Assembly (NCBI GenBank): GCA_947581645.1
Contig: CANPVF010000143.1
Location: forward strand, 1-33,175
Reading direction: 5' to 3'
DNA length: 33,175 nucleotides
DNA from: Candidatus Caribbeanibacter nitroreducens
GTDB lineage: Bacteria; Gemmatimonadota; Gemmatimonadetes; Palauibacterales; Palauibacteraceae
Shown: in pieces, positions 1 to 7,913 of the stretch
Layout: every line of letters begins with the position of its first letter
Position numbering within the stretch: the first letter of the stretch is position 1
The notes under the pieces: generated by a model
Told to the model about the DNA's origin: nothing
What the model saw: the letters and a program-made list of their open reading frames with translations, nothing else
The model's database searches: none
Made by a program: the position numbers and the translations under genes

Positions 1-1622
1 AGCGGCGGGAAGCCCTCCGGCGGACGGCGGTGGCGGGTGGCCCGCTCGTAGCCGCGGGCGACCCGGAAGATCGCGGCTTCGTCGAAGGGGCGGCCCAGGA
101 TCTGGAGGCCGGCGGGATGGCGACCGTACGAGAAGCCCATGGGCACGGTGGCCGCGGGGAGCCCGGTGTCCGGCGACACCAGCTGGCTGTTGTCTCCCCG
201 ATAGCCGGCCCGCGCCGAGTCCACGTGGGCCGGCGGATGGGTCCAGCTGGGGTAGACCACCACGTCCACCCCGGCGCTGTCCATGGCGGCCACCACGTCC
301 TCGCGGAAGGCCTGTCGCCCCTCGTGGTTCCAGAAGTCGGGGCAGGGCGGGTTCCACCGTGACGGGTGCACGTCACCGGGCCGACCGGTGAGGGACTCCA
401 GGGCTCCCTCCGCGTAGGGTGCGTATTCTCCGGTCTCCAGGACCGTGGCCACGTCGCGGAGGGGGGCGTCGGCGCCGAGGGACTCCAGGTACCGGTTGGC
501 GTCGTACCGGAAGCGGGGGCAGGTGAGGTCGGCCTCCAGGTGCCGCGCCAGGCCGGGAATCGTGAACGGATCCACGATCTCGGCGCCGGCCTCCCGCATG
601 TCGGCCACGGCGCGGTCGAAGAGCCGGAGGACGGAGCTGTCGCTCTCGGAGGGGACGGCCAGGTCGCGGAGCACGCCGACCCGGGCTCCCTCCAGGCCGC
701 CGGCGTCGACGTGGCCCGGGTAGCCGCCGGGCTCCCGCCCCTCCAGCAGGCGGGAGTAGGGGTCGGCCGTATCGCGGCCGGCGATCACCTCCAGCACCCG
801 GGCGGCGTCGGCCACGGTCCGCGTCATGGGGCCCGCCACGTCCCGGTCGAAGTAGAGCGGGATGATCCCGTCGCGGCTCACCAGTCCCAGGGTGGACCGG
901 ATGCCGAAGAGCGCCAGGTGCGAGGAGGGCCCCCGGATGGAGTTGCCGGTGTCGGTGCCGAGGCCCACCAGGGCGAAGCTGGCCGCCACGCCGGAGGCCG
1001 TCCCGCCGCTGGATCCCGCCGGCACCCGGTCCAGGGCGTAGGCGTTCCGCGTGGTGTCGAAGCTGGAGCTCACCGTCTGGCGCGGGCTGAAGGCCCATTC
1101 CGCCATGTTGGTCTTCGCCACCACCACGGCGCCGGCCTCCCGCATGCGGCGGACGATCGTGGCGTCGTCCGGTGGCACGCTCCCCTCCAGGGCCACGGAC
1201 CCGCCGGTGGTCACCATGTCCCCGGTGTCCATGTTGTCCTTGACCAGCGTGGCCACGCAGTGGAGCGGGCCGGTGTCCCCGCCGCGCTCCCGGACCCGGT
1301 CCAGGGAGTCGGCGCGATCGGGCGCGGCGGGGTTGAGCACCGTGATGGCGTTCAGGCGCGTGGAGTCGTCGTACGCACGGATGCGTCGTCGGTACGCGTC
1401 GATCACATTTCGGCAGGTGAGCTCCCCGGATCGCAGCGCGTCGTGGAGGCCCGAGATGGTGGCCTCGACGACGAATCGGTCCGGGTCCGGTTCCCCGGGG
1501 CCGCCGGAGGGACCATCCGTGCCGCAGCCCGTGGCCGAGAACAGCAGGGCCACGGCGGAGCACGCGGCGAGGAGAGGCGCCGCCCGGGAGGGGCCGGCGT
1601 GAAGACGCTTCGGTGCCGTCAT
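1..1622 (-). CDS. Secreted amidase (amidase signature family), C-terminus cut by window edge
   Basis: Amidase-signature hydrolase that splits a C-N amide bond; the substrate is unknown. Starting from the ATG at 1622, the frame is open to base 1 (540 codons), so only the C-terminal end is missing. The catalytic triad is visible as K128 in LVKDN, S204 in AGSSGGT and S228 in GTDTGNSIRG. The Lys-to-Ser and Ser-to-Ser spacings (100 and 24) match fatty-acid amide hydrolase-type enzymes. The N-terminus has a hydrophobic segment ending FSATGC, so it is probably an exported lipoprotein and not cytoplasmic GatA. A GGAGGA-like site lies about 7 bases before the ATG. The gene is divergent from the serine hydrolase at 1837, with a 214-base shared upstream region. 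Family membership is secure; lipidation and substrate are inferred. Confidence 0.9.
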   Translation of the reverse strand, partial: MTAPKRLHAGPSRAAPLLAACSAVALLFSATGCGTDGPSGGPGEPDPDRFVVEATISGLHDALRSGELTCRNVIDAYRRRIRAYDDSTRLNAITVLNPAAPDRADSLDRVRERGGDTGPLHCVATLVKDNMDTGDMVTTGGSVALEGSVPPDDATIVRRMREAGAVVVAKTNMAEWAFSPRQTVSSSFDTTRNAYALDRVPAGSSGGTASGVAASFALVGLGTDTGNSIRGPSSHLALFGIRSTLGLVSRDGIIPLYFDRDVAGPMTRTVADAARVLEVIAGRDTADPYSRLLEGREPGGYPGHVDAGGLEGARVGVLRDLAVPSESDSSVLRLFDRAVADMREAGAEIVDPFTIPGLARHLEADLTCPRFRYDANRYLESLGADAPLRDVATVLETGEYAPYAEGALESLTGRPGDVHPSRWNPPCPDFWNHEGRQAFREDVVAAMDSAGVDVVVYPSWTHPPAHVDSARAGYRGDNSQLVSPDTGLPAATVPMGFSYGRHPAGLQILGRPFDEAAIFRVARGYERATRHRRPPEGFPP

Positions 1623-1836
1623 CGGAGTCCTCCGCTGTTCGCTGGACCGGGCCGGTCGCCCCGGCGGCCGCTCCCTGTGGTGGGAAGGGCGTCGGGCGAA
1701 GAGACGAGTGAAGAGAGCCACCAGCCGTCTCGTAAGACCGGGCGAGCGGATGAAACTAATCACGGCGGAGCCTCGATAGGGAGGCCTCCGCGGCCCTTCG
1801 TACGAGCACCAGGTGAATTCCACGGAAAGCATCGCC

Positions 1837-4032
1837 ATGACCGTCGTCACGCTCCGATCGACCGCCCGCGCTCGTCGCCTCCTGGCCGCGGTCCTCGTGG
1901 CCGCCTTCTCCCTGGCGCTCCCGCCGCTGGCCGCATCGGCCGGCGCCCAGGAGCGATCGCCCGCTGGGCAGTGGGAGGGAGCCATCCAGACGCCGGGCGG
2001 CGACCTCCGGGTCGTGGTGGACCTCGCCCCGGCGGAGGGAGGGGAGTGGACGGGCCGCATCGACATCCCGGCCCAGGGCGTGACGGACCGCGAGCTCGCC
2101 GAGATCGAGGCCGGGCCCGACTCGGCGCGCTTCGCCATCCCGGGCATTCCGGGCTCGCCCACCTTCCGGGGTGCGGTGACGGCGGCGGGGGACAGCCTCC
2201 GGGGCGACTTCAGCCAGGGCGGACAGACGATGCCGTTCCGGCTGGCCCGGAGCGGCCCGGCGCAGATCGCCACCGGCCCCGACCCGGCGCAGCTGCTGGA
2301 GGGCTTCGACGAGGACGTCGAGACGGCCATGGAGGCCTTCCACGTCCCCGGGGCCTCCGTGGCCATCGTCCACGACGGGGAGGTGGTCCTCTCCCGAGGA
2401 TACGGTGTTCGGGACCGGGAGTCCGGCGCCGCGGTCACCGACAGCACGGTCTTCCCCATCGGGTCCATGACGAAGTCGTTCACCGCTCTTCTCGTGGGCG
2501 ACCTGGTGGAGGAGGGACGCGTGGCGTGGGACGATCCCGTCCGGGACCACCTGCCGGAGTTCCGCCTGGAGCGGGACTACCCGTCGCTGCACGCGACGCC
2601 GGTGGATCTCCTCAGCCACCGCACGGGCCTGCCCCGGCACGACGCGCTGTGGATCGCCTGGGAGGAGGCGGACACCGTGGTCACACGCTCGGACTTCGTG
2701 GACGACCTCAGGCACCTGGAGCCGACGGCGGAATTCCGGACCACCTGGCAGTACAGCAACTTCGGCTACGCCGCCGCCGGGCTCCTGGTGGGACGCGTCA
2801 CCGACAGCACGTGGGAGGAGCAGCTCCGGGAGCGTCTCCTGGAGCCTCTCGGGATGCGGCGGTCCAACGCGAGCGTGGACAGCACGCTGGCCCTGGCCGA
2901 TCACGCCAGCGGGTACCGCGTGGTGCGCCCGGACTCCGGCGAGGCGCGCGTGGAGCCCATGGACCACTTCCGGATCGACGCCATGGCCCCCGCCGGCGCC
3001 ATCAACTCCAGCGCCGCGGAGATGACCCGGTGGCTCGAGCTCCATCTGCAGGGCGGCGAGGTGGACGGCGAAAGGGTCGTACCGGCCGCCGCCGTGGAGC
3101 GGACGCACCGGCGCGAGATGCCGCTGGAGGGCGGGATCAGTCCCGTCGAGGGGGGCGAGGTCTCCCACACGAGCTACGCCCTGGGCTGGCAGGTCCAGGA
3201 CTACCGGGGGCATCGGATGCTCCAGCACGGCGGAGGCATCGACGGGTTCACCTCGCTCATGGCGGTGCTCCCGGAGGAGGACCTGGGCGTCGTGGTCCTC
3301 TCGAACCGCCTGGGGAGCGCCTTCACGCGGGCGGTGACGCTCACGGCGGTGGACCGGATGCTGGACCTGGAGGCCCGCGACTGGACGGGCCGCTTCCGGG
3401 AGCGGGCGGAGCAGGCCCGGCAGACCTCCGGGTCGGGCTCCTCCGAGACGGCCCGGGCCGACGCACCGCCGAGCCATCCGCTGTCCGACTACGCCGGGAC
3501 CTACCGGCACCCGGCCTACGGTGAGATGAGGGTCTCGAGCACCGGCGACTCCCTGGTGGCCCGGCTCGGCACCATGACGATCGACCTGGACCACCGGCAC
3601 TACGACGTCTTCGACGGCCGGGCCTCGAACCCGCTGCTGCAGGAGCTGAGCTTCTCGGTCCAGTTCGAGACGAACCGGAACGGGGACGTGGCCTCCCTGA
3701 CGGTGCCCCTGGAGCCATCGGCAGATCCCCTCCGCTTCGAGCGGCAGGCACCGGAGCGGCTCCGGGATCCCGGCTTCCTCGAGGGGCTCACGGGCACCTA
3801 CCGCGTGGCGGGCATGGAGGTGCAGGTGCGCTTCCGGGGCGAGCGGACACTGGTCTTCGAGCAGCCCGGGGCCACCGCCGAGCTGGTGCCCCGGCGCGGC
3901 ACGCGCTTCGGCATCCGGGGGCAGGGAGACGTGACGGTCGAGTTCGTCGTGGAGGACGGCCGTGCCACGGGCATCGTGATCCGGCAGGCCGGGCAGCGGT
4001 TCGAGGGCGAGAGGGTCTCCTCCGGAGGATAG
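1837..4032 (+). CDS. Exported serine hydrolase (beta-lactamase / class C, esterase VIII-like)
   Basis: Serine hydrolase of the class C beta-lactamase/penicillin-binding-protein fold, likely a periplasmic esterase or peptidase. A signal peptide ends near AGAQ. Residues of roughly 40-145 form a beta-rich N-terminal domain of the type often found before exported hydrolases. The catalytic domain has S210-M-T-K213, Y306-S-N and an HGGG box at 464-467 in place of KTG. A beta-rich C-terminal region of about 200 residues follows. I chose ATG 1837 (731 aa) because GGAAAG precedes it and the signal peptide follows. An in-frame GTG at 1813 would add eight residues but has no ribosome site. HGG in place of KTG argues against a true beta-lactamase. 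A 9-bp hairpin lies directly after the stop. Confidence 0.9.
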   Translation: MTVVTLRSTARARRLLAAVLVAAFSLALPPLAASAGAQERSPAGQWEGAIQTPGGDLRVVVDLAPAEGGEWTGRIDIPAQGVTDRELAEIEAGPDSARFAIPGIPGSPTFRGAVTAAGDSLRGDFSQGGQTMPFRLARSGPAQIATGPDPAQLLEGFDEDVETAMEAFHVPGASVAIVHDGEVVLSRGYGVRDRESGAAVTDSTVFPIGSMTKSFTALLVGDLVEEGRVAWDDPVRDHLPEFRLERDYPSLHATPVDLLSHRTGLPRHDALWIAWEEADTVVTRSDFVDDLRHLEPTAEFRTTWQYSNFGYAAAGLLVGRVTDSTWEEQLRERLLEPLGMRRSNASVDSTLALADHASGYRVVRPDSGEARVEPMDHFRIDAMAPAGAINSSAAEMTRWLELHLQGGEVDGERVVPAAAVERTHRREMPLEGGISPVEGGEVSHTSYALGWQVQDYRGHRMLQHGGGIDGFTSLMAVLPEEDLGVVVLSNRLGSAFTRAVTLTAVDRMLDLEARDWTGRFRERAEQARQTSGSGSSETARADAPPSHPLSDYAGTYRHPAYGEMRVSSTGDSLVARLGTMTIDLDHRHYDVFDGRASNPLLQELSFSVQFETNRNGDVASLTVPLEPSADPLRFERQAPERLRDPGFLEGLTGTYRVAGMEVQVRFRGERTLVFEQPGATAELVPRRGTRFGIRGQGDVTVEFVVEDGRATGIVIRQAGQRFEGERVSSGG

Positions 4033-4034
4033 AC

Positions 4035-4055
4035 GGAGGGGGCACGGCCCCCTCC
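4035..4055 (+). terminator. Hairpin after serine hydrolase gene
   Basis: A perfect 9-bp G+C stem (GGAGGGGGC / GCCCCCTCC) with a 3-base ACG loop starts 3 bases after the stop at 4032. There is no T-run, which is common for terminators at this G+C content. It separates the hydrolase from the dehydrogenase cluster. Confidence 0.6.
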
Positions 4056-4141
4056 CGCCCGGCGGCGGTGTCTTGTCCGCGGGCGGGGCGTTCCGCATGC
4101 TGACCGCCGACCGCGGACTTCCCCTCTCGCCGGAGGTGAGG

Positions 4142-4867
4142 ATGACGGACGGCGTCGACGACGCGCGAGATCCCGGCCGCAGGAGCTTCCTCAGGCAGGC
4201 GGCGGTGGCCCTGTCGGCCCTCTCCGTTCCGCTGGCCGCCTGCCGGGGCGACGGCGGCGCCGGGGAGGAGAGCGACCGGGCCCTCCAGGAAGAGCTGGCG
4301 GGAGAGCTCCTGGACGCGCTGGCCGACGCCGTACTCCCGTCGGAGATCGGCGCCGGGGGGCGGACGGAGGCCGCCGACGGCTTCCGGGCGTGGCTGGACG
4401 ACTTCGAGCCCGTGGCCGAGCTGACGCACGACTACGGCTCCCAGGCCGTTCACTACGGGCCGGAGGACCCGGGGCCGCGCTGGTCGTCGCAGCTCGCGGC
4501 CCTGGAGCTGGTGGCCCGGCGCCGGGAGGACGCCGGCTTCGCCGAGCTCCCGGCCGACGATCGGCGCCGCCTGGTGCGTCGGCGCGTACCGGAGCCGCCC
4601 GGTGAGGCCGCCGGCCGCGGGCTCCCGGGCAACCCGGCGGAGGCGGAGCACGTGGCCGTGGGGCTCCTGGCCTGGTTCTACGGTCGGCCGGAGGCGGCGG
4701 ACCTGGGCTATCGGGCCCGGATCGGACGCTTCACCTGTCGGCCGCTGGAGCAGTCCGGAGAGCGTCCGGCGCCGCTGTCCGAGGGCGACGCGGCGGCCGC
4801 GGTTCGCCGGGAGTCGGCCGCCCCCCGATCGCGGCGCACGGCGGCCCGTCCCGAACCGGCCTCCTGA
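4142..4867 (+). CDS. Gluconate 2-dehydrogenase subunit 3-like protein, Tat-exported
   Basis: Small (gamma) subunit type partner of an FAD-dependent GMC dehydrogenase. In the gluconate and FAD-glucose dehydrogenases, this subunit carries the twin-arginine signal and escorts the catalytic subunit across the membrane. The N-terminus reads GRRSFLRQ followed by a hydrophobic stretch ending at LAAC, a Tat signal possibly with a lipobox. The rest is helical and acidic, with a late YGRPEAADLGY segment as in the family. The ATG at 4142 (241 aa) has a perfect GGAGGTGA site 5 bases upstream; an in-frame TTG further 5' has none. The stop is 2 bases before the GMC gene, so the two are translationally coupled. 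The last 30 or so residues are Ala/Arg-rich and probably unstructured. Confidence 0.85.
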   Translation: MTDGVDDARDPGRRSFLRQAAVALSALSVPLAACRGDGGAGEESDRALQEELAGELLDALADAVLPSEIGAGGRTEAADGFRAWLDDFEPVAELTHDYGSQAVHYGPEDPGPRWSSQLAALELVARRREDAGFAELPADDRRRLVRRRVPEPPGEAAGRGLPGNPAEAEHVAVGLLAWFYGRPEAADLGYRARIGRFTCRPLEQSGERPAPLSEGDAAAAVRRESAAPRSRRTAARPEPAS

Positions 4868-4869
4868 CG

Positions 4870-6540
4870 ATGCCGCAGGGAGATGAGCGGCTGGAGGCGG
4901 ACGTCTGCTTCGTGGGCTCGGGAATCACCGCCGCGGTGATGGCCGAGAAGCTGGCCGAGGAGCGCGACTGCGACATCCTCGTGCTGGAGGCCGGCGGCCG
5001 TCCGGCGCCGGAGGAGCGGCGGTCCGAGACCCGGAGCCGGTACCTGTCCTACGACGAGAACCCCTGGCCCGAGGACCACATCGCGGATCAGACCGTGGCC
5101 GGGACGCCCCACGGCTGGACGCCGGCCATGACCGTGGGAGGCCTGGCCATGCACTGGGGCGGCGTGACGCCGCGCTTCTCGCCGGAGGACTTCCGGGTCC
5201 GCTCCACGTACGGGGTCGGCCGCGACTGGCCCATCAGCTACTCGGAGCTGGATCCGTTCTACCAGGAGGCGGAGGAGCGGATCGGCGTCGGGGGCGTGCA
5301 GGGCCCCGAGGAGGTGGACCCGCGGGGCGGCGAGTACCCGATGCCGGCGATGCCGCTCACCTGGAACCTGGAGAAGCTGCGGGACTGGGGGGAGGCCAGC
5401 GGCGTCCCCTTCTGGCCCATGCCGCAGGCCAAGAACACCGAGCCCCGGGACGGCCGCCCGGTCTGCTGCCGCAACGACACGTGCTCCCCCATCTGTCCCA
5501 TCGGGGCCAAGTACTCCCCGGACCACACGCTGTACGGCCTGGAGGAGCGGGGTCGGATCCGGCTCCGGGCCAGGACCCTCGTCCGCCGGCTGGAGCTCGA
5601 GGAGGACTCGGACCGGATCGCCGGGGCCGTGGCCGCGGACCTGGACGGGGGCGGGGAGGTGCGCGTGGACGCCGACACCTTCGTCCTGGCCGGCGGCTAC
5701 ATCTGGACGCCCCACCTGCTCCTGCTCTCGGCCGGCAGCCGCTACCCCGACGGGCTCGCCAACAGCTCCGGCCTGGTGGGGAAGTACCTGGCCGGACACC
5801 GTGGCGTGAACGCGTACGTGGAGCGTCCGACCCAGCTCTACCCGGGCATGAACTCCTCCCACTCCCTGATCTCGAAGTTCTTCATGGACCGGGCCGGCGA
5901 TAGCTGGGCCCGGCAGCAGGGGCTCCGGAACGGGGAGGGGTACCTGCGCCACGACTTCCGGATCTGGACGTCCACGGTGGGGCGGCAGCCGCGGGCCCGG
6001 GACGGGGACGGGCGGCTCCTGCTCGGCGACGAGCTGCTCGAGGACTGGCGCTCCCGAACCGAGGGGAAGGGCACGGCCCGCCTGCGCTGCTACTACGACG
6101 TCCTGCCCGCCCGGAACAGCGAGATCACGCTGGAGCCCGATCTGACGAACCGGTTCGGCGATCCGCTGCCGCGCGTCCGGTTCCGCGACAGCTCCGAAGG
6201 GCGGCGGCTGCGGCCGTACCAGGAGGAGTCCATCGCACGGCTCCAGCGATCCTTCGCCGAGCGGGGCGGCGGCGAGCTGCTCGGGCTCTACCGCGGCGAC
6301 GGCCAGGCGCATCCCGGCGGTGGCTGTCGGATGGGCGACGACCCGTCGGAGTCGGTGGTGGACCCCCGTGCCCGGAGCCACGACCACGAGAACCTCTTCA
6401 TTCCGGGCGCGCCGTCCATGGTCACGGGCGGATGCACCAACGGGACGCTCACCTTCTGCGCCCTGGGCCTGATGTCGGCGGCCGAGATCGGACGGGAGTA
6501 TCCGGCCCGGGGGGAGCCGGGGGAAGCGGGAGGGACGTGA
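4870..6540 (+). CDS. GMC-family FAD dehydrogenase, catalytic subunit with Fe-S cysteine motif
   Basis: GMC oxidoreductase that oxidises an alcohol or sugar and passes electrons onward; probably carried to the periplasm by its Tat partner, since it has no signal of its own. The Rossmann motif GSGITAAVMAEKL is near residue 15 and GGLAMHWGG near 95. The catalytic pair is H481 (HPGGGCRMGDDP) and N524 (GGCTNGTLT). Cysteines 199, 200, 205 and 209 (CCRNDTCSPIC) have the same order and spacing as the cysteines around the 3Fe-4S cluster of bacterial FAD-glucose dehydrogenase (C212, C213, C218, C222). Its 556 aa are normal for the family. No cytochrome c subunit is encoded nearby. The gene overlaps the next by 4 bases. 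The substrate cannot be read from the sequence; glucose, gluconate or another polyol are all possible. Confidence 0.9.
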   Translation: MPQGDERLEADVCFVGSGITAAVMAEKLAEERDCDILVLEAGGRPAPEERRSETRSRYLSYDENPWPEDHIADQTVAGTPHGWTPAMTVGGLAMHWGGVTPRFSPEDFRVRSTYGVGRDWPISYSELDPFYQEAEERIGVGGVQGPEEVDPRGGEYPMPAMPLTWNLEKLRDWGEASGVPFWPMPQAKNTEPRDGRPVCCRNDTCSPICPIGAKYSPDHTLYGLEERGRIRLRARTLVRRLELEEDSDRIAGAVAADLDGGGEVRVDADTFVLAGGYIWTPHLLLLSAGSRYPDGLANSSGLVGKYLAGHRGVNAYVERPTQLYPGMNSSHSLISKFFMDRAGDSWARQQGLRNGEGYLRHDFRIWTSTVGRQPRARDGDGRLLLGDELLEDWRSRTEGKGTARLRCYYDVLPARNSEITLEPDLTNRFGDPLPRVRFRDSSEGRRLRPYQEESIARLQRSFAERGGGELLGLYRGDGQAHPGGGCRMGDDPSESVVDPRARSHDHENLFIPGAPSMVTGGCTNGTLTFCALGLMSAAEIGREYPARGEPGEAGGT

Positions 6541-7715
6541 GCGTCGGGAGCCGGCTCCAGGAGCTGCTGCGGGGGCCCCTGGGACGGGTCGTCCTCCCGG
6601 CCGCCATCCTCCAGTCGGTGCTCATCGGGGGCGGCTACGCCACGGGCCGCGAGATCGTGGCGTACGGGGCGAAGTACGGGGCACTGGGCTGGGTGTCGGT
6701 GCTGGCCATCTTCGCGGGGTTCACGGTGATGTCCGTGCTCACCTTCGAGGTGGCCCGTGTGTTCCGCGCCTACGAGTACAAGGGCTTCGTCCGCGGGCTG
6801 ATCGGCCCGGCGTGGCCGCTCTTCGACGTCCTGTACGGGGCCATGGCGGTGCTGGTGATCGCCATCATGGCCTCGGCCGCCGCCGAGATCATGCACGACA
6901 CCCTCGGCCTCCCGCCGCTGGCCGGCACGGCCCTGGTGGTGGGCTGCGTGGGAGCGCTGACTTATTTCGGAGCCTCGGCCATCGAGGCGTTCAAGGGCGT
7001 CGGCACCGTCCTCCTCTACCTCGCCTACCTGGGCTTCGGCGTCGCCGTGCTCTGGGGGCGGTGGGGCGCGGTGAGCGAGGTCTTCGCCGCGGGCAACACG
7101 GCCTACACGGAGGGGGCTGGCCCGGCCGACGCCCTGGGGTCGGGGATTCTCTACGTGGGTTACAACCTGGCGGTCTATCCGGCGGTCCTCTTCGTCCTCC
7201 ACCGGCAGGAGGACCGGCGGGACAGCCTGACGTCGGGCCTGCTGGCGGGGCTGATGATGACCCTGCCCTTCGCCCTCACCTATCTGTGCGTGCTGGCCTT
7301 CTATCCCATGCCCCGGGTGCTGGACGCCCCCGTGCCGTGGCTCCCGATGCTGGCCGCCGCCGGCGGCGGGGCCCTTGTGGCGGTCTACGGGGCGGTCATG
7401 GGATGGACGCTGCTGGAGACCAGCGTGGGCATGATCCACGCGATCCTGGACCGGGCCGACGCGGCGCTGGAACGCGCCGCGGAGGCGACGGACGGCGAGG
7501 AGGACGGGGACGCGGCAGACGCCGGGCTCTCGCCGCTGCAGCGCGGCCTGATCGGGGCCGGCGTCCTGGCGGGCGCGGCGCTCCTCTCCCGTGTGGGCAT
7601 CGTCGCCCTGGTGGCGGAGGGCTACACGTACATGGCGTACGGCTTCATCGCGCTGTTCGCCCTGCCGCTGCTCACCGTGGGTGCCTACCGGGCGTTCACC
7701 GCGGAGGAGGACTGA
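6537..7715 (+). CDS. YkvI-family membrane protein (LeuT-fold transporter-like)
   Basis: Polytopic inner-membrane protein with about ten hydrophobic segments, resembling the YkvI family, which is related to amino-acid/cation symporters of the LeuT fold. An early unwound-helix-like GGGYATGRE segment lies near residue 30, and an acidic cytoplasmic loop near 315-330 (ATDGEEDGDAADAG). The start is the GTG at 6537, overlapping the preceding TGA as GTGA, with GGGAGGG just upstream, giving 392 aa. The tight overlap with the GMC dehydrogenase gene suggests one transcript and a shared substrate pathway. That link is inference, because YkvI substrates are poorly known. Confidence 0.8.
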   Translation: MSVGSRLQELLRGPLGRVVLPAAILQSVLIGGGYATGREIVAYGAKYGALGWVSVLAIFAGFTVMSVLTFEVARVFRAYEYKGFVRGLIGPAWPLFDVLYGAMAVLVIAIMASAAAEIMHDTLGLPPLAGTALVVGCVGALTYFGASAIEAFKGVGTVLLYLAYLGFGVAVLWGRWGAVSEVFAAGNTAYTEGAGPADALGSGILYVGYNLAVYPAVLFVLHRQEDRRDSLTSGLLAGLMMTLPFALTYLCVLAFYPMPRVLDAPVPWLPMLAAAGGGALVAVYGAVMGWTLLETSVGMIHAILDRADAALERAAEATDGEEDGDAADAGLSPLQRGLIGAGVLAGAALLSRVGIVALVAEGYTYMAYGFIALFALPLLTVGAYRAFTAEED

Positions 7716-7861
7716 GGAGAGGGATCGGGAGGGCTGCCGGAGGCGGCGATCGGGGACGTGGGGGCCGACGGCGGCGCAGGGCGAGCTCCGTCCCGCTGGC
7801 GAGGCGGTGGGCCGACGGACAGGTTTCGGCGTCGGCGGCCGCGCGGGTCGCCGATCGGCCG

Positions 7862-7882
7862 CGTCCCGGCCGCTCCGGGACG
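7862..7882. other. Stem-loop upstream of the M28-like peptidase gene
   Basis: An 8-bp perfect stem (CGTCCCGG / CCGGGACG) with a CCGCT loop lies about 31 bases before the next start codon. It could end the transcript of the dehydrogenase cluster or sit in the leader of the peptidase mRNA. There is no T-run, so the role is uncertain. Confidence 0.35.
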
Positions 7883-7913
7883 GCCATGACGCACGCCCAC
7901 AGGGAGCCCCCGC

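Noticed and set aside
1813-1836. GTG at 1813 as the serine hydrolase start
   Set aside because: No ribosome site; ATG 1837 has GGAAAG upstream and begins just before the signal peptide.
366-3524. A plus-strand open frame of over 1000 codons across the amidase and serine hydrolase genes
   Set aside because: It is rich in Gly, Arg, His, Pro and Ala with no motif, and it is antisense to the amidase and out of frame with the hydrolase. High G+C makes such shadow frames long.
4731-6387. Long minus-strand frames opposite the GMC gene
   Set aside because: No motifs; the plus strand carries the complete GMC signature.
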